Source: Polaribacter sp. BM10
Lineage (GTDB): Bacteria > Bacteroidota > Bacteroidia > Flavobacteriales > Flavobacteriaceae
Assembly (NCBI RefSeq): GCF_002005425.1
Contig: NZ_CP019704.1
Location: forward strand, 2,500,001-2,564,000
Direction: 5' to 3'
DNA: 64,000 nt
Each line of letters starts with the position of its first letter. Positions within the stretch are counted from its first letter, which is position 1. Under the pieces are notes generated by a model, which did not search any database, was not told the DNA's origin, and was given only the letters and a program-made list of their open reading frames with translations. Positions 54,345 to 63,796 of the stretch are shown in pieces. The translations under genes were made by a program, and so were the position numbers.

Positions 54345-55706
54345 TTAAGCAAATAAAGTAGCAAACGCTTCTTCTATTTTACCAACTAAAACAAGTCTTA
54401 TAGAATGGTTTTTAGAAGAAATTTTATTGTACTTAGAAGCAACTAGTGTTTTATAACCCAATTTTTCTGCTTCGGTAATTCTTTGATCTATTTTAGAAAC
54501 CGGTCTTATTTCTCCAGCCAAACCAACTTCTGCAGCAAAACATACGTTTGGATTAATGGCTATGTCTTGATTACTCGATAAAATAGCTGCTACAACAGCC
54601 AAATCTATTGCAGGATCATCTACATTTATTCCGCCAGTAATATTTAAAAAAACATCTTTTGCACCTAATTTAAAACCTGCTCTTTTTTCCAGAACAGCCA
54701 AAATCATGTGTAATCTTTTTAAATTATAACCGGTGGTAGATCTTTGCGGAGTTCCATAAACTGCTGTAGAAACTAAAGCCTGAATTTCTATCATTAACGG
54801 TCTAATTCCTTCTAAGGTTGATGCAATTGCAGTTCCGCTTAAATCTGCATCTTTTTTCGAAATTAGTATTTCAGACGGATTTGAGATTTCTCTTAAGCCG
54901 TTAGAAAGCATTTCGTAAATACCTAGTTCTGATGTTGAACCAAATCTATTTTTCTGACTTCTTAATATTCTGTAAGTATGATTTCTGTCTCCTTCAAATT
55001 GTAAAACAACATCTACCATGTGTTCTAAAATTTTTGGTCCAGCAATGTTTCCTTCTTTGTTAATATGACCAATTAATAAGACAGGAGTAGCGGTTTCTTT
55101 TGCAAACTTTATCAATTCTGCAGAGGTTTCTCTTATTTGAGAAATTGTACCTGGAGATGCTTCTATAGAGTTTGTATGTAATGTTTGTATAGAATCTATA
55201 ACCAAAACATCGGGCATAGTTTCTTCTATGTTTTTAAAAATTTGTTGTGTGCTTGTTTCTGTTAGAATTAGACAATTAGAGTTTTTTGCATCTAATCTTT
55301 CTGCTCTCATTTTTATTTGAGATTGACTTTCTTCACCAGAAACATACAATACTTTTTGGCTAATATTTAAAGCAACTTGCAGTAGCAATGTAGATTTACC
55401 AATACCAGGTTCTCCGCCTAAAAGTGTTACAGATCCTTTTACCAATCCGCCACCTAAAACAGTATCTAACTCGTTGTTATTGGTAACTACTCTTTCTTCT
55501 GGGTTTAGAACAATATCTGCAATTTTTAAAGGTTTGTTAACTGTTTGTTTTGCAGTTGTAGATTGTTTCCAAACGTGTTTTTCTTCTTTTTGAATAACTT
55601 CTTCTACAATGGTGTTCCATTCTTTACAAGCGCCACATTGGCCAACCCATTTTGCGTGTTGTGTGCCACAGTTTTGACAGAAAAAAGTTGTTTTGGTTTT
55701 AGGCAT
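54345..55706 (-). CDS. radA: DNA repair protein RadA
   Basis: RecA-related branch-migration ATPase of 453 residues. The N-terminal zinc finger has Cys10, Cys13, Cys24 and Cys27; Walker A is GGEPGIGKS (97-105); the RadA-specific KNRFG motif is at 252-256; the C-terminal Lon-like domain (about 280-453) follows. It processes recombination intermediates in the cytoplasm. Transcribed alone: a repeat and the next operon's end lie upstream. Confidence 0.95.
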   Translation of the reverse strand: MPKTKTTFFCQNCGTQHAKWVGQCGACKEWNTIVEEVIQKEEKHVWKQSTTAKQTVNKPLKIADIVLNPEERVVTNNNELDTVLGGGLVKGSVTLLGGEPGIGKSTLLLQVALNISQKVLYVSGEESQSQIKMRAERLDAKNSNCLILTETSTQQIFKNIEETMPDVLVIDSIQTLHTNSIEASPGTISQIRETSAELIKFAKETATPVLLIGHINKEGNIAGPKILEHMVDVVLQFEGDRNHTYRILRSQKNRFGSTSELGIYEMLSNGLREISNPSEILISKKDADLSGTAIASTLEGIRPLMIEIQALVSTAVYGTPQRSTTGYNLKRLHMILAVLEKRAGFKLGAKDVFLNITGGINVDDPAIDLAVVAAILSSNQDIAINPNVCFAAEVGLAGEIRPVSKIDQRITEAEKLGYKTLVASKYNKISSKNHSIRLVLVGKIEEAFATLFA

Positions 55707-55802
55707 TTAATTTTTTTGATTAAAAGTATTAAACAAGTAAAGTTACAAAGTAAAATTAATTTATAACAGCTATTTTAGTTGTGTAATTAGTAACCAAATA
55801 GT

Positions 55803-55889
55803 TGCGTTAGCGATTGAAACGGCATCCTTTTTGCCTTTTCGCAAAAAGATATAGTGTAAAGCGCGACCTTTAGGTAACGCCCAAAAAAG
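55803..55889. repeat. dispersed structured repeat, copy 2
   Basis: Shares both ends with the element at 3811-3906: TGCGTTAGCGATTG on the left, and AAAGCGCGACCTTTAGG plus TAACGCCCAAAAAA on the right. The middle contains a perfect hairpin, CTTTTTGC-CTTTTC-GCAAAAAG, and the ends GCGTTA/TAACGC can close the whole element. It begins directly after the TAA of the minus-strand UPF0104 gene and could act in that transcript's 3' end. The outer sequence is conserved while the inner hairpin is different in the two copies. Confidence 0.65.
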
Positions 55890-56834
55890 TTATTTACTTT
55901 TATTATATATTGGTAAAAACAGAAATGCTAATCCACCAAAAATAATAATCATTGCGGTTTGCGCGGTCCACATAATCCAACCGAAAGCTGTTGCCGGTTC
56001 TGTGGCAACATTAAATAAAGCTAACGCGCTAGCAACAGCAATTGGATATAAACCAATACCGCCATTTGTTGCTGCAATTGAAAAACCACCAGCAATAAAA
56101 CCGATTAGAATTCCGCCAAAAGGTACTTCTAAGCCATCTATAGCAGGTATTGTTGCCCAAAACATAGCAACATACATTACCCAGATAAATATAGTATGAA
56201 AAATAAAGGCCCATTTATTTTTCATTTTAAAAATACTTGTAACGCCTTCTATTAAACCGGTAACAAAAGTTTTAATTTTTAATAAAAGACCAGATTCTGC
56301 TTTTTTTACAAATGATGTAAAGATGTAAAAACCAATAATTAAAATTGCTAAACCAATAATGATTTTTGTTGGGTTAAAGTTTTTTGTAAGTAGGTTGTAA
56401 ATAAAATCGAATTGAACAAATAGTGTAATTGCAACAATAGAAAGCATCATAATTAAATCTGCAATTCTTTCTGCGACAATGGTACCGAAGCCTTTTTCGA
56501 ACGGAATTTTCTCGTAGTTTGCCATTACAGTTGCTCTAGAGATTTCACCGGCTCTTGGTAATGCTAAATTTACCAAATAGCCAACCAAAACAGCTAAAAC
56601 ACTGTTAGTAAATTTAGGTTTAAAGCCTAATGGTTCTAACATAAATTTCCAGCGATATGCTCTAGATAAGTGGCTTAAAATACCAAAAAATAAACCTAGA
56701 AAAATAAAACTATAATTTGCTTCTTTAAAGTAGGTAGCTAAGGTTTTTATTGATATTTCTGAGATAGAATACCAAACTAAAAAACCTCCCAAAGCGAGAG
56801 GTAATATAGTTTTTAAAATTTTCTTTATGTTCAA
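55890..56834 (-). CDS. lysylphosphatidylglycerol synthase-type flippase domain protein
   Basis: Membrane protein of 314 residues with about eight helices. It corresponds to the N-terminal transmembrane part of MprF (UPF0104), with ILSHLSRAYRWKFMLEPLG, YLVNLALPRAGEISRATVM and AGGFSIAATNGGIGLYPIAV as the recognised blocks. No synthase domain is attached. Such stand-alone proteins are thought to move lipids or glycolipids. It begins 2 bases after panD and closes the panC-panD operon; its TAA is followed at once by the dispersed repeat. Confidence 0.87.
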   Translation of the reverse strand: MNIKKILKTILPLALGGFLVWYSISEISIKTLATYFKEANYSFIFLGLFFGILSHLSRAYRWKFMLEPLGFKPKFTNSVLAVLVGYLVNLALPRAGEISRATVMANYEKIPFEKGFGTIVAERIADLIMMLSIVAITLFVQFDFIYNLLTKNFNPTKIIIGLAILIIGFYIFTSFVKKAESGLLLKIKTFVTGLIEGVTSIFKMKNKWAFIFHTIFIWVMYVAMFWATIPAIDGLEVPFGGILIGFIAGGFSIAATNGGIGLYPIAVASALALFNVATEPATAFGWIMWTAQTAMIIIFGGLAFLFLPIYNKSK

Positions 56835-56836
56835 AA

Positions 56837-57187
56837 CTAAGTAAGTGTATTGTCTTTTTCGTTAGGAAAAACTAAAGATGGTTTAAATGTTTTTGCTTGT
56901 TCTAGTTCCATAAAACCATAAACAATTAAAATTAATACATCTCCTTTGGCAACTTTTCTTGCAGCTGCACCGTTTAGTGTAATTTCTCCGCTTCCTCTTG
57001 GTCCTGGAATTGCATACGTTTCTAAACGTTCTCCGTTATTATTATTAACAATTTGAACACGTTCTCCTTCGATAATGTTTGCAGCATCCATTAAATCTTC
57101 ATCTATGGTAATGCTTCCTATATAATTTAAATCTGCACCTGTAACTTTTACACGGTGGATTTTAGATTTTACTACTTGTACTAACAT
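56837..57187 (-). CDS. panD: aspartate 1-decarboxylase
   Basis: Makes beta-alanine for pantothenate and CoA synthesis. Protein of 116 residues. Self-cleavage occurs between Gly24 and Ser25 (NYIGSITID), giving the pyruvoyl group; the other active-site elements (Tyr58-type [25 protein letters not shown]) are in place. It is 20 bases after panC and 2 bases before the flippase-like gene. Confidence 0.95.
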   Translation of the reverse strand: MLVQVVKSKIHRVKVTGADLNYIGSITIDEDLMDAANIIEGERVQIVNNNNGERLETYAIPGPRGSGEITLNGAAARKVAKGDVLILIVYGFMELEQAKTFKPSLVFPNEKDNTLT

Positions 57188-57207
57188 ATGGCAAAAATAC
57201 TATTTTT

Positions 57208-58062
57208 TTAGTTATTATTTTTTAATCGAATGTTATCTATCAATCTTATTTCTCCTGCAAATACAGCAATAAAGGCTCTGTATTTTTTATTATCGATTTT
57301 AGTTTCTGCAGTTTCTAAAGTTTTTTCTTCTGCAATTGTAAAATACTCTAACTTTAATAAAGGTTGATTTTTAAATTGATTTTCTACCCATTCGTTTAAT
57401 TCTATTACACTTTTTGTGCCAAAATTTTTCTTAACTTTTTTAAGCGTTTTATAAATAAACGGTGCAATTTCTCGATGTTCTTTTGTTAGTCTAGTATTTC
57501 TAGAACTCATTGCTAAACCATCATCTTCTCTAAAAATTGGGCAGCCTTTTATTTTTACATCAAGCTGATGCTTTTGCACCATCTTTTTTATAATTTGTAA
57601 TTGCTGAAAGTCTTTTTCGCCAAAGTAGGCTTTGTTAGGTGTTACAATTTCAAATAAAGTTTTTACAATTGTACCAACACCATCAAAATGACCATCTCTA
57701 AATTTTCCTTCCATTTGGTGTTCTAATCCGTCGAAACTAAATTTTTCTGAGATAATTTTATCGGCATAAATTTCATCAACAGAAGGCGTAAATAAAACAT
57801 TACAAGCAACAGACTCTAAAAGTTTACAATCGTTTTCTAATGTTTTTGGATATTTCTCTAAATCTTCTTTATTGTCAAACTGTGTAGGATTTACAAAAAT
57901 ACTTACTACAACAATGTCATTTTTTTTCTTTGCTTTTTGTATTAGAGACAAATGACCTTGGTGTAAAGCGCCCATAGTTGGTACAAAACCTATTGTTTTT
58001 TTATTGAGTTTATACTCTAAAATACAGTCTTTTAGGTCTTTTTTGTTGTTGAATATTTTCAT
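57208..58062 (-). CDS. panC: pantoate--beta-alanine ligase
   Basis: ATP-dependent ligase of 284 residues joining pantoate and beta-alanine to pantothenate. FVPTMGALHQGHLSLIQKA holds the HxGH motif, ANDIVVVSIFVNPTQF-type sequence follows (here KKNDIVVVSIFVNPTQF), and LAMSSRNTRL is the KMSKS-like loop. First gene of an operon with panD. Divergent from the starch-synthase-like gene, 97 bases away. Confidence 0.95.
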   Translation of the reverse strand: MKIFNNKKDLKDCILEYKLNKKTIGFVPTMGALHQGHLSLIQKAKKKNDIVVVSIFVNPTQFDNKEDLEKYPKTLENDCKLLESVACNVLFTPSVDEIYADKIISEKFSFDGLEHQMEGKFRDGHFDGVGTIVKTLFEIVTPNKAYFGEKDFQQLQIIKKMVQKHQLDVKIKGCPIFREDDGLAMSSRNTRLTKEHREIAPFIYKTLKKVKKNFGTKSVIELNEWVENQFKNQPLLKLEYFTIAEEKTLETAETKIDNKKYRAFIAVFAGEIRLIDNIRLKNNN

Positions 58063-58125
58063 TATTATCTTGTTGCTAAAGTGTGCAAACTTACCATTTT
58101 AACACGATATTAGCATAAAAATTTG

Positions 58126-58133
58126 TATTTTTG
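58126..58133 (+). promoter_or_regulatory. candidate -7 element for the starch-synthase-like gene
   Basis: TATTTTTG, 26 bases before the ATG at 58160; no clear TTG at the proper distance. Confidence 0.4.
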
Positions 58134-58159
58134 CAAATCTCATAAAAGAGTTTGATTTA

Positions 58160-58969
58160 ATGAAGGACAAGAGAATATTATTCGTTTCATCTGAAGTAGT
58201 ACCTTACTTACCAGAAACAGAACTATCGTCAACTGCATTTAATGCAGCTAAAAATGCACATTCTAAAGGAGTACAAACTAGAATTTTTATGCCAAGATAT
58301 GGTGTAATAAATGAAAGAAGACATCAATTACATGAAGTAATTCGCCTTTCTGGAATGAATCTAGTTGTGAATGATATGGATATGCCATTAATTATAAAAG
58401 TTGCATCGATACCAAAAGAAAGAATGCAGGTTTATTTTATAGATAATGAAGAATATTTTAAAAGAAAAGCCGTTTTTACTGATGAAGACGATACGCTTTT
58501 TGAAGATAATGACGAACGTGCAATTTTCTTTGCAAAAGGTGTTGTAGAAACTGTTAAGAAATTAAACTGGGCTCCAGACATTATTCATGTGCATGGTTGG
58601 ATGGCTTCTTTATTACCACTTTATTTAAGAGAGTTTTATAATGAAGAACCATTGTTTACAGAAAGTAAAATTGTTACTTCTATTTACAACAATCCTTTCG
58701 AAGGAAATTTAGATGAAGAATTAGCAGATAAAGTTAAGTTCGATTTAAATGATAATAGTAAAATAGCAACAATTAGTACACCTAACCATACTAATATATT
58801 AAAAAGTGCCATAGAAAATTCTGATGCAATTATACATGGTAGTGAAGACATTTCAGAAGAATTAACTTCTTTTATAGAAGAAAAAGAAATTCCTGTTTTA
58901 GGTTTTCAAGAAGAGAATTTTAAAGAAAGTTATTTAAATTTTTATGCTGATTTAGTTTCAGCAACTTAA
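58160..58969 (+). CDS. glycogen/starch synthase-like protein, N-terminal domain only
   Basis: Protein of 269 residues corresponding to the first Rossmann domain of GT5 starch synthases: ILFVSSEVVPYLPETELSST, IFMPRYGVINERRHQL and WAPDIIHVHGWMASLLPLYL. The KTGGLADV-type substrate loop of true synthases is replaced by LPETELSSTAFNA and the whole C-terminal GT-B domain is missing, so glycogen synthesis is unlikely. The gene ends normally and is followed by DUF4270 and glmS, an order I recall from many flavobacteria, which suggests a conserved but different role, perhaps binding a nucleotide or sugar. Confidence 0.75.
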   Translation: MKDKRILFVSSEVVPYLPETELSSTAFNAAKNAHSKGVQTRIFMPRYGVINERRHQLHEVIRLSGMNLVVNDMDMPLIIKVASIPKERMQVYFIDNEEYFKRKAVFTDEDDTLFEDNDERAIFFAKGVVETVKKLNWAPDIIHVHGWMASLLPLYLREFYNEEPLFTESKIVTSIYNNPFEGNLDEELADKVKFDLNDNSKIATISTPNHTNILKSAIENSDAIIHGSEDISEELTSFIEEKEIPVLGFQEENFKESYLNFYADLVSAT

Positions 58970-58979
58970 TTATTTTAGT

Positions 58980-60581
58980 GTGAAAAATATTTTTAGAAAG
59001 AATGCCTATTTTGGTGTTTTATTACTAGTACTTGCAGGTGTTATTTCTTGCGAAAAAGATTTTACAGATATAAATAGTGGTGTTGTAAGTAATACAAAGT
59101 TTACTACAAACGATACGATATTAGAAGTTTTGGTTTCTAATGCACCAATAGATAATGTTAAAGCAGACGGTTTAGAGTTACTATCATCGCCGTATTTTGG
59201 TTTGCAAGGTCAATACCTTTTAGGAACTTATATTAATGACGAGTATGAAAAAATAGAAGCATCTATTGTCTCTCAAATTAGCATAGATCCAGAATTAGAA
59301 ATTGTGTCTTATGAAAACCCTGATAATTTAGCATATGAAACTACAATTGATACAGCTTTTTTAAGACTACCATATCACTCAACGTTAGTTTCTAATACAG
59401 ATAGACCAGTTTATACTTTAGACTCTATTGTAGGAAATCAAGAATTACCTTTCACTTTAAATATTTATGAATTAGATACATATTTAAATACACTAAATCC
59501 AGAGGATCCAACAAAAACAAATTCATTTTTTTCTGATGCAACTTATCAGACAAAATCTACACCACTGACTATTGAAGAAGATATGGATTTTAAACCAAAT
59601 CCTAGCGATACTTTAGTGATTGTTAAAAGAAGGAATAGTTTGGGTGCAATTCATCAAACAGATACTATTAGATATACTTCTAGTGCTGCTTCAGAAATTG
59701 GGTTGCCAATGGCTATTATACCTTTAGACGAAACATTTGTAAAAGAAACGTTTTTAGATAATTATGGTACATCTAATTTCGATTCTCAGAATACTTTTAA
59801 TAACTTTTTTAGAGGAATTGTAATTGAGGCAAAAGAAAAAGTACATGATTCTGGAGAAGAAGGAGGTTCTTTAATTGCTTTTAATTTAAGAAGTTCTGCA
59901 ACTGCTGCGTTAAATCCATTAATCGAAGTGTACTATACAAACACGTTTTTTAAAGCAAACAGTACAGAAATTGATACTGTGATTACAAAAACACATACGT
60001 TTCAGTTAGGCGGTATTATCAACAGTAAATATGCCGTTAATAACAAGGTTTATCCAGCAAATAATGAAGTAAAAATACAAGGAGCTGCTGGTTCTGAAGC
60101 TAATGTTGAGATTTTACAAGGAAATCAAATTTCTGTTCTTAAAAACAAAGAATGGTTAATAAATGATGCTACCTTAACTTTTTACATAAATCAATCTTCT
60201 GATACAGTTACTGCACCAAATAGACTTCATTTATATAAAAGAGGCATTTCTGCAACGGGAACGCCTATTTTAAGTCATGTAAAAGATAGTTATTCTGAAT
60301 CTGCTACTTTTGGTGGAAACTTGGTTAGAGAAAATAGCAAGAAAGATAATTATGTATTTAAAATTACTGATTATGTTTCAGATTTATTGAGTGGAGAGAC
60401 GAATTATAACCCTACGCTAAGGCTAAAGGTGTTTAATAATACAGATGCTCAAATTGCAGATACTACGTATACTAGATATAACTGGAATCCTAAATCTGTA
60501 TCTATTTTAAACGGTGATGAAAGTTTAAATGGAACAAGAAGAGCTCAGTTAAAAATATCTTATACAAAGAAAAAGAGTTAA
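58980..60581 (+). CDS. DUF4270 family lipoprotein
   Basis: Lipoprotein of 533 residues starting with GTG (signal FGVLLLVLAGVISCEKDFTD). The opening DFTDINSGVVSNTKF and the late block KFKITDYVSDLLSG-type (here YVFKITDYVSDLLSGETN) with NPTLRLKVF mark DUF4270, a large beta-rich surface or envelope family of Bacteroidota. Function unknown. It starts 11 bases after the starch-synthase-like gene and ends 25 bases before glmS. Confidence 0.82.
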   Translation: MKNIFRKNAYFGVLLLVLAGVISCEKDFTDINSGVVSNTKFTTNDTILEVLVSNAPIDNVKADGLELLSSPYFGLQGQYLLGTYINDEYEKIEASIVSQISIDPELEIVSYENPDNLAYETTIDTAFLRLPYHSTLVSNTDRPVYTLDSIVGNQELPFTLNIYELDTYLNTLNPEDPTKTNSFFSDATYQTKSTPLTIEEDMDFKPNPSDTLVIVKRRNSLGAIHQTDTIRYTSSAASEIGLPMAIIPLDETFVKETFLDNYGTSNFDSQNTFNNFFRGIVIEAKEKVHDSGEEGGSLIAFNLRSSATAALNPLIEVYYTNTFFKANSTEIDTVITKTHTFQLGGIINSKYAVNNKVYPANNEVKIQGAAGSEANVEILQGNQISVLKNKEWLINDATLTFYINQSSDTVTAPNRLHLYKRGISATGTPILSHVKDSYSESATFGGNLVRENSKKDNYVFKITDYVSDLLSGETNYNPTLRLKVFNNTDAQIADTTYTRYNWNPKSVSILNGDESLNGTRRAQLKISYTKKKS

Positions 60582-60606
60582 AATTTTAGATTAAAATAGA
60601 ATTGTT

Positions 60607-62463
60607 ATGTGTGGAATTACGGGTTATATAGGTTTTAGAGATGCTTACCCTATTGTAATTAACGGATTAAAGAGATTAGAGTACAGAGGTTACGATAGTG
60701 CTGGTCTTATGATGTATGATGGAGAAAAAATACACTTATCTAAAACTAAAGGAAAAGTTTCTGAATTAGAATCTATTACGAATAATGAAGAAGTAAGAAA
60801 GGTTGGTAAAATAGGAATTGGTCATACACGTTGGGCAACTCACGGAATTCCTAATGATACAAACTCTCATCCTCATTCTTCTCAATCTGGAAATCTAGTT
60901 ATCGTTCATAACGGAATCATAGAAAATTACGATACTTTAAAAAAAGAATTAACATCTAGAGGTTATACTTTTAAAAGTGATACAGATACAGAAGTATTAA
61001 TAAACTTAATTGAAGAAGTTAAAAAACAAGAAAATTGTAAATTAGGTAAGGCAGTTCAATTAGCTTTAAATAATGTTATTGGTGCTTATGCTATTGCTGT
61101 TTTTGATAAAACAAAACCTAACGAAATTATTGTAGCTCGTTTAGGAAGTCCGATTGCAATTGGTGTTGGTGAAGATAATTCTGAGTTTTTTGTTGCTTCT
61201 GACGCTTCTCCTTTTATTGAGTATACGAAAGATGCTATCTATTTAGAAGATGAAGAAATGGCAATCATCAAATTAGATAAAGGAATTAAAATACGTAAGA
61301 TAAAAGACGATTCTTTAGTTGATGCAAATATTCAAAAGTTAAAAATTAGTTTAGATCAAATAGAAAAAGGTGGTTACGACCATTTTATGTTGAAAGAAAT
61401 TCATGAGCAACCTAAAGCAATTATAGATACATATCGCGGTAGAATGTTACCAGATGAAGGAATTATTAGAATGTCTGGAATAGACAATCACATGAATAAA
61501 TTCTTAAATGCAGAGAGAATTATCATTGTTGCCTGTGGTACTTCTTGGCATGCAGGTTTGGTTGGAGAATACCTAATTGAAGATAAGGCTCGTATTCCTG
61601 TGGAAGTAGAATACGCATCAGAATTTAGATATAGAAACCCAATAATTACATCAAAAGACGTAGTTATTGCAATTTCGCAATCTGGTGAAACTGCAGATAC
61701 TTTAGCGGCAATTAAATTAGCAAAATCTAAAGGTGCTTTTGTATTTGGTATTTGTAATGTAGTTGGCTCTTCTATTGCTAGAGAAACAGATGCTGGTGCT
61801 TACACGCACGCGGGACCGGAAATAGGTGTAGCGTCAACAAAAGCTTTTACTACTCAAATTACTGTTTTAACATTAATTGCGTTAAAATTAGCGTCTAAAA
61901 AAGGAGAAATTTCTAAGTCTGAATTAAGAACATTTTTACAAAAAATGCAATTGATACCAAAAAAGGTAGAAGACTTATTAAAAATTGATGAAAAAGTAAA
62001 AGAAATAGCAGCAGTTTATAAAGATGCACCAAATTGTTTATATCTAGGTAGAGGCTTTAATTTTCCTGTTGCTTTAGAAGGTGCTTTAAAACTTAAAGAA
62101 ATTTCTTACATTCATGCAGAAGGGTATCCTGCTGCAGAAATGAAGCATGGTCCAATTGCCTTAATTGACGAGAACATGCCGATTTTTGTAATTGCAACAA
62201 ACAAAGGACACTACGAAAAAGTTGTAAGTAATATTCAAGAAATTAAATCTAGAGCAGGAAAAATTATTGCAATTGTAACTGAAGGTGATACTCAAGTTAA
62301 AGAAATTGCAGATCATGTTATAGAAATACCAGAAACAGAAGAGGCTTTAACACCGTTATTAACAACAATACCTTTTCAGTTATTATCTTACCACATTGCT
62401 GTAATGCTAAATAAAAATGTAGATCAGCCAAGAAACCTTGCAAAATCGGTTACGGTAGAGTAA
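60607..62463 (+). CDS. glmS: glutamine--fructose-6-phosphate aminotransferase
   Basis: Makes glucosamine-6-phosphate for peptidoglycan and lipid A. 618 residues: a glutaminase domain with the N-terminal nucleophile Cys2 (MCGITGYIGF) and RWATHG, then two SIS isomerase domains with SQSGETADT and the C-terminal DQPRNLAKSVTVE. Length is normal. A strong terminator follows. No glmS ribozyme is expected in this phylum, and the 25-base gap upstream leaves no room for one. Confidence 0.96.
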   Translation: MCGITGYIGFRDAYPIVINGLKRLEYRGYDSAGLMMYDGEKIHLSKTKGKVSELESITNNEEVRKVGKIGIGHTRWATHGIPNDTNSHPHSSQSGNLVIVHNGIIENYDTLKKELTSRGYTFKSDTDTEVLINLIEEVKKQENCKLGKAVQLALNNVIGAYAIAVFDKTKPNEIIVARLGSPIAIGVGEDNSEFFVASDASPFIEYTKDAIYLEDEEMAIIKLDKGIKIRKIKDDSLVDANIQKLKISLDQIEKGGYDHFMLKEIHEQPKAIIDTYRGRMLPDEGIIRMSGIDNHMNKFLNAERIIIVACGTSWHAGLVGEYLIEDKARIPVEVEYASEFRYRNPIITSKDVVIAISQSGETADTLAAIKLAKSKGAFVFGICNVVGSSIARETDAGAYTHAGPEIGVASTKAFTTQITVLTLIALKLASKKGEISKSELRTFLQKMQLIPKKVEDLLKIDEKVKEIAAVYKDAPNCLYLGRGFNFPVALEGALKLKEISYIHAEGYPAAEMKHGPIALIDENMPIFVIATNKGHYEKVVSNIQEIKSRAGKIIAIVTEGDTQVKEIADHVIEIPETEEALTPLLTTIPFQLLSYHIAVMLNKNVDQPRNLAKSVTVE

Positions 62464-62482
62464 ATAATGATACATATACAAT

Positions 62483-62515
62483 AAAAAAGCCAGCTAATTA
62501 GCTGGCTTTTTTATT
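62483..62515. terminator. bidirectional terminator after glmS
   Basis: AAAAAAGCCAGCT and AGCTGGCTTTTTT form a 13-base-pair stem with loop AATT, between the convergent glmS and FAD-oxidoreductase genes. Confidence 0.88.
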
Positions 62516-62516
62516 G

Positions 62517-63122
62517 TTAAATTTTATGATGAATTTTAACGTGTTTGTTATTGTTCCAAAGAGTTAAAATATCTGTTGCAACTGCAGCTCCACTTCCTGC
62601 GGCAATGGCGTATTGACTTCTATGTCCTGCAATTGTTCCGCAGCAATAAAGACCTTTTTTTATAAGGTAATCGTTGTTTAAAAGTTGAATTCTGTCTTTC
62701 TCTGGATTTGCTTTTTTATGCGGTATAAGGTACTCCTCGAACCCATCAATAGTAAATGGTTTAGAATAATTTAAAGCTAATACTACTATTTTAGAAAGAT
62801 AGGTGTCTTTATTTGTAATAATTTGATAAGTATCTGCCAATTCTTTGACTGCAATTACCTTTTCATTTTCAATTTGCTGAATTTCACTATAAAGTTCTTC
62901 TAAATGTTCTTTTCCTTCTGTAAGAATCTCTCTTCCAAGTTTTGCCGGAGCTAAACCTAAAACATTATTAAATAAAGCATTTTGCAGGTGAGAATTTTTT
63001 TGATGCATGATAATTCCGACTTTTTTTTGATCAAAAAAAGGCTTGTCTTTTGCAGAACCAAGAACTAATGCGCACTGTAAACCAGAAACACCACCACCAA
63101 TAATTAAAGCATCAAAAATCAT
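62517..63122 (-). CDS. small FAD-dependent oxidoreductase (thioredoxin-reductase-like)
   Basis: Protein of 201 residues. FDALIIGGGVSGLQCALVLG is an FAD-binding GxGxxG motif, and GLYCCGTIAGHRSQYAIAAG matches the second FAD-contact block of thioredoxin reductases. The NADPH domain that normally lies between them, with its own GxGxxA and CxxC, is missing; relatives have about 300-320 residues. The short form runs intact from ATG to stop and I recall similar short proteins in flavobacteria, so it is probably not a fragment. It lies 1 base after a MarC gene in one transcript. Confidence 0.75.
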   Translation of the reverse strand: MIFDALIIGGGVSGLQCALVLGSAKDKPFFDQKKVGIIMHQKNSHLQNALFNNVLGLAPAKLGREILTEGKEHLEELYSEIQQIENEKVIAVKELADTYQIITNKDTYLSKIVVLALNYSKPFTIDGFEEYLIPHKKANPEKDRIQLLNNDYLIKKGLYCCGTIAGHRSQYAIAAGSGAAVATDILTLWNNNKHVKIHHKI

Positions 63123-63123
63123 A

Positions 63124-63711
63124 TTAAATAAATAAAGCTTTAATATTTTGAGCGAATAATTTTACAGCAATAGCTAATAATATAACACCAAATACTTTTC
63201 TAATTATCTGAATTCCGTTAGGACCAATTAGTTTTTCAATTTTAGAAGATGTTTTTAAAACTACGTAAATTAAAATTACGTTTAATAAAACAGCTGTTAT
63301 AATATTTTCTATATGAAACTCTGCTCTTAAAGATAACAAGGTTGTTAAACTACCAGGGCCAGCAATTAAAGGAAATGCTAAAGGAAAAACAGAAGCTGTT
63401 ATAGCATTTACACCATCTTCACTATCTTTATAAAGAGTGATTCCTAAAATCATTTCTAATGCAATAAAAAACAGAATAAAAGAACCAGCAACAGCAAAAG
63501 AATTTACATCAATACCAATTAAACTTAATAAACTTTGTCCTAAAAACAGAAAAATAATCATAATTACACCAGCAATTAATGACGCTTTTTCAGATTGAAT
63601 GTGGCCTGCTTTCTTTCTTAAATCGATAATAATAGGAATGTTACCAATAATATCAATTACAGCAAAAAGTACCATAAAGGCGGTAAATATCTCTTTAAAA
63701 TTAAAATTCAT
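63124..63711 (-). CDS. MarC family integral membrane protein
   Basis: Six-helix protein of 195 residues with the family loops VLFAVIDIIGNIPIIIDLRKKA and FPLAFPLIAGPGSLTTLL. It differs from the MarC protein at 40512-41135 by having IDIIGNIP where that one has ITNPISNM, so they are separate subfamilies. It is first in a two-gene transcript with the small FAD oxidoreductase; the substrate is unknown. Confidence 0.9.
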   Translation of the reverse strand: MNFNFKEIFTAFMVLFAVIDIIGNIPIIIDLRKKAGHIQSEKASLIAGVIMIIFLFLGQSLLSLIGIDVNSFAVAGSFILFFIALEMILGITLYKDSEDGVNAITASVFPLAFPLIAGPGSLTTLLSLRAEFHIENIITAVLLNVILIYVVLKTSSKIEKLIGPNGIQIIRKVFGVILLAIAVKLFAQNIKALFI

Positions 63712-63784
63712 AATCGTTTATTTTATTTTGCAAAATTAGTCAACTTACTTTACTGAAGTGTAAAATTAAAGAAAATAATTATCT

Positions 63785-63792
63785 TATTTTTG
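63785..63792 (+). promoter_or_regulatory. -7-like element very close to a start codon
   Basis: TATTTTTG ends 4 bases before the ATG at 63797. If used, the transcript would start at or near the ATG, so the message would be leaderless or nearly so. No TTG at proper spacing was found. Confidence 0.35.
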
Positions 63793-63796
63793 TAGC

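Noticed and set aside
40512..63711. The two MarC genes as a recent duplication
   Set aside because: Their signature loops differ clearly and they lie in unrelated neighbourhoods; they are separate subfamilies.
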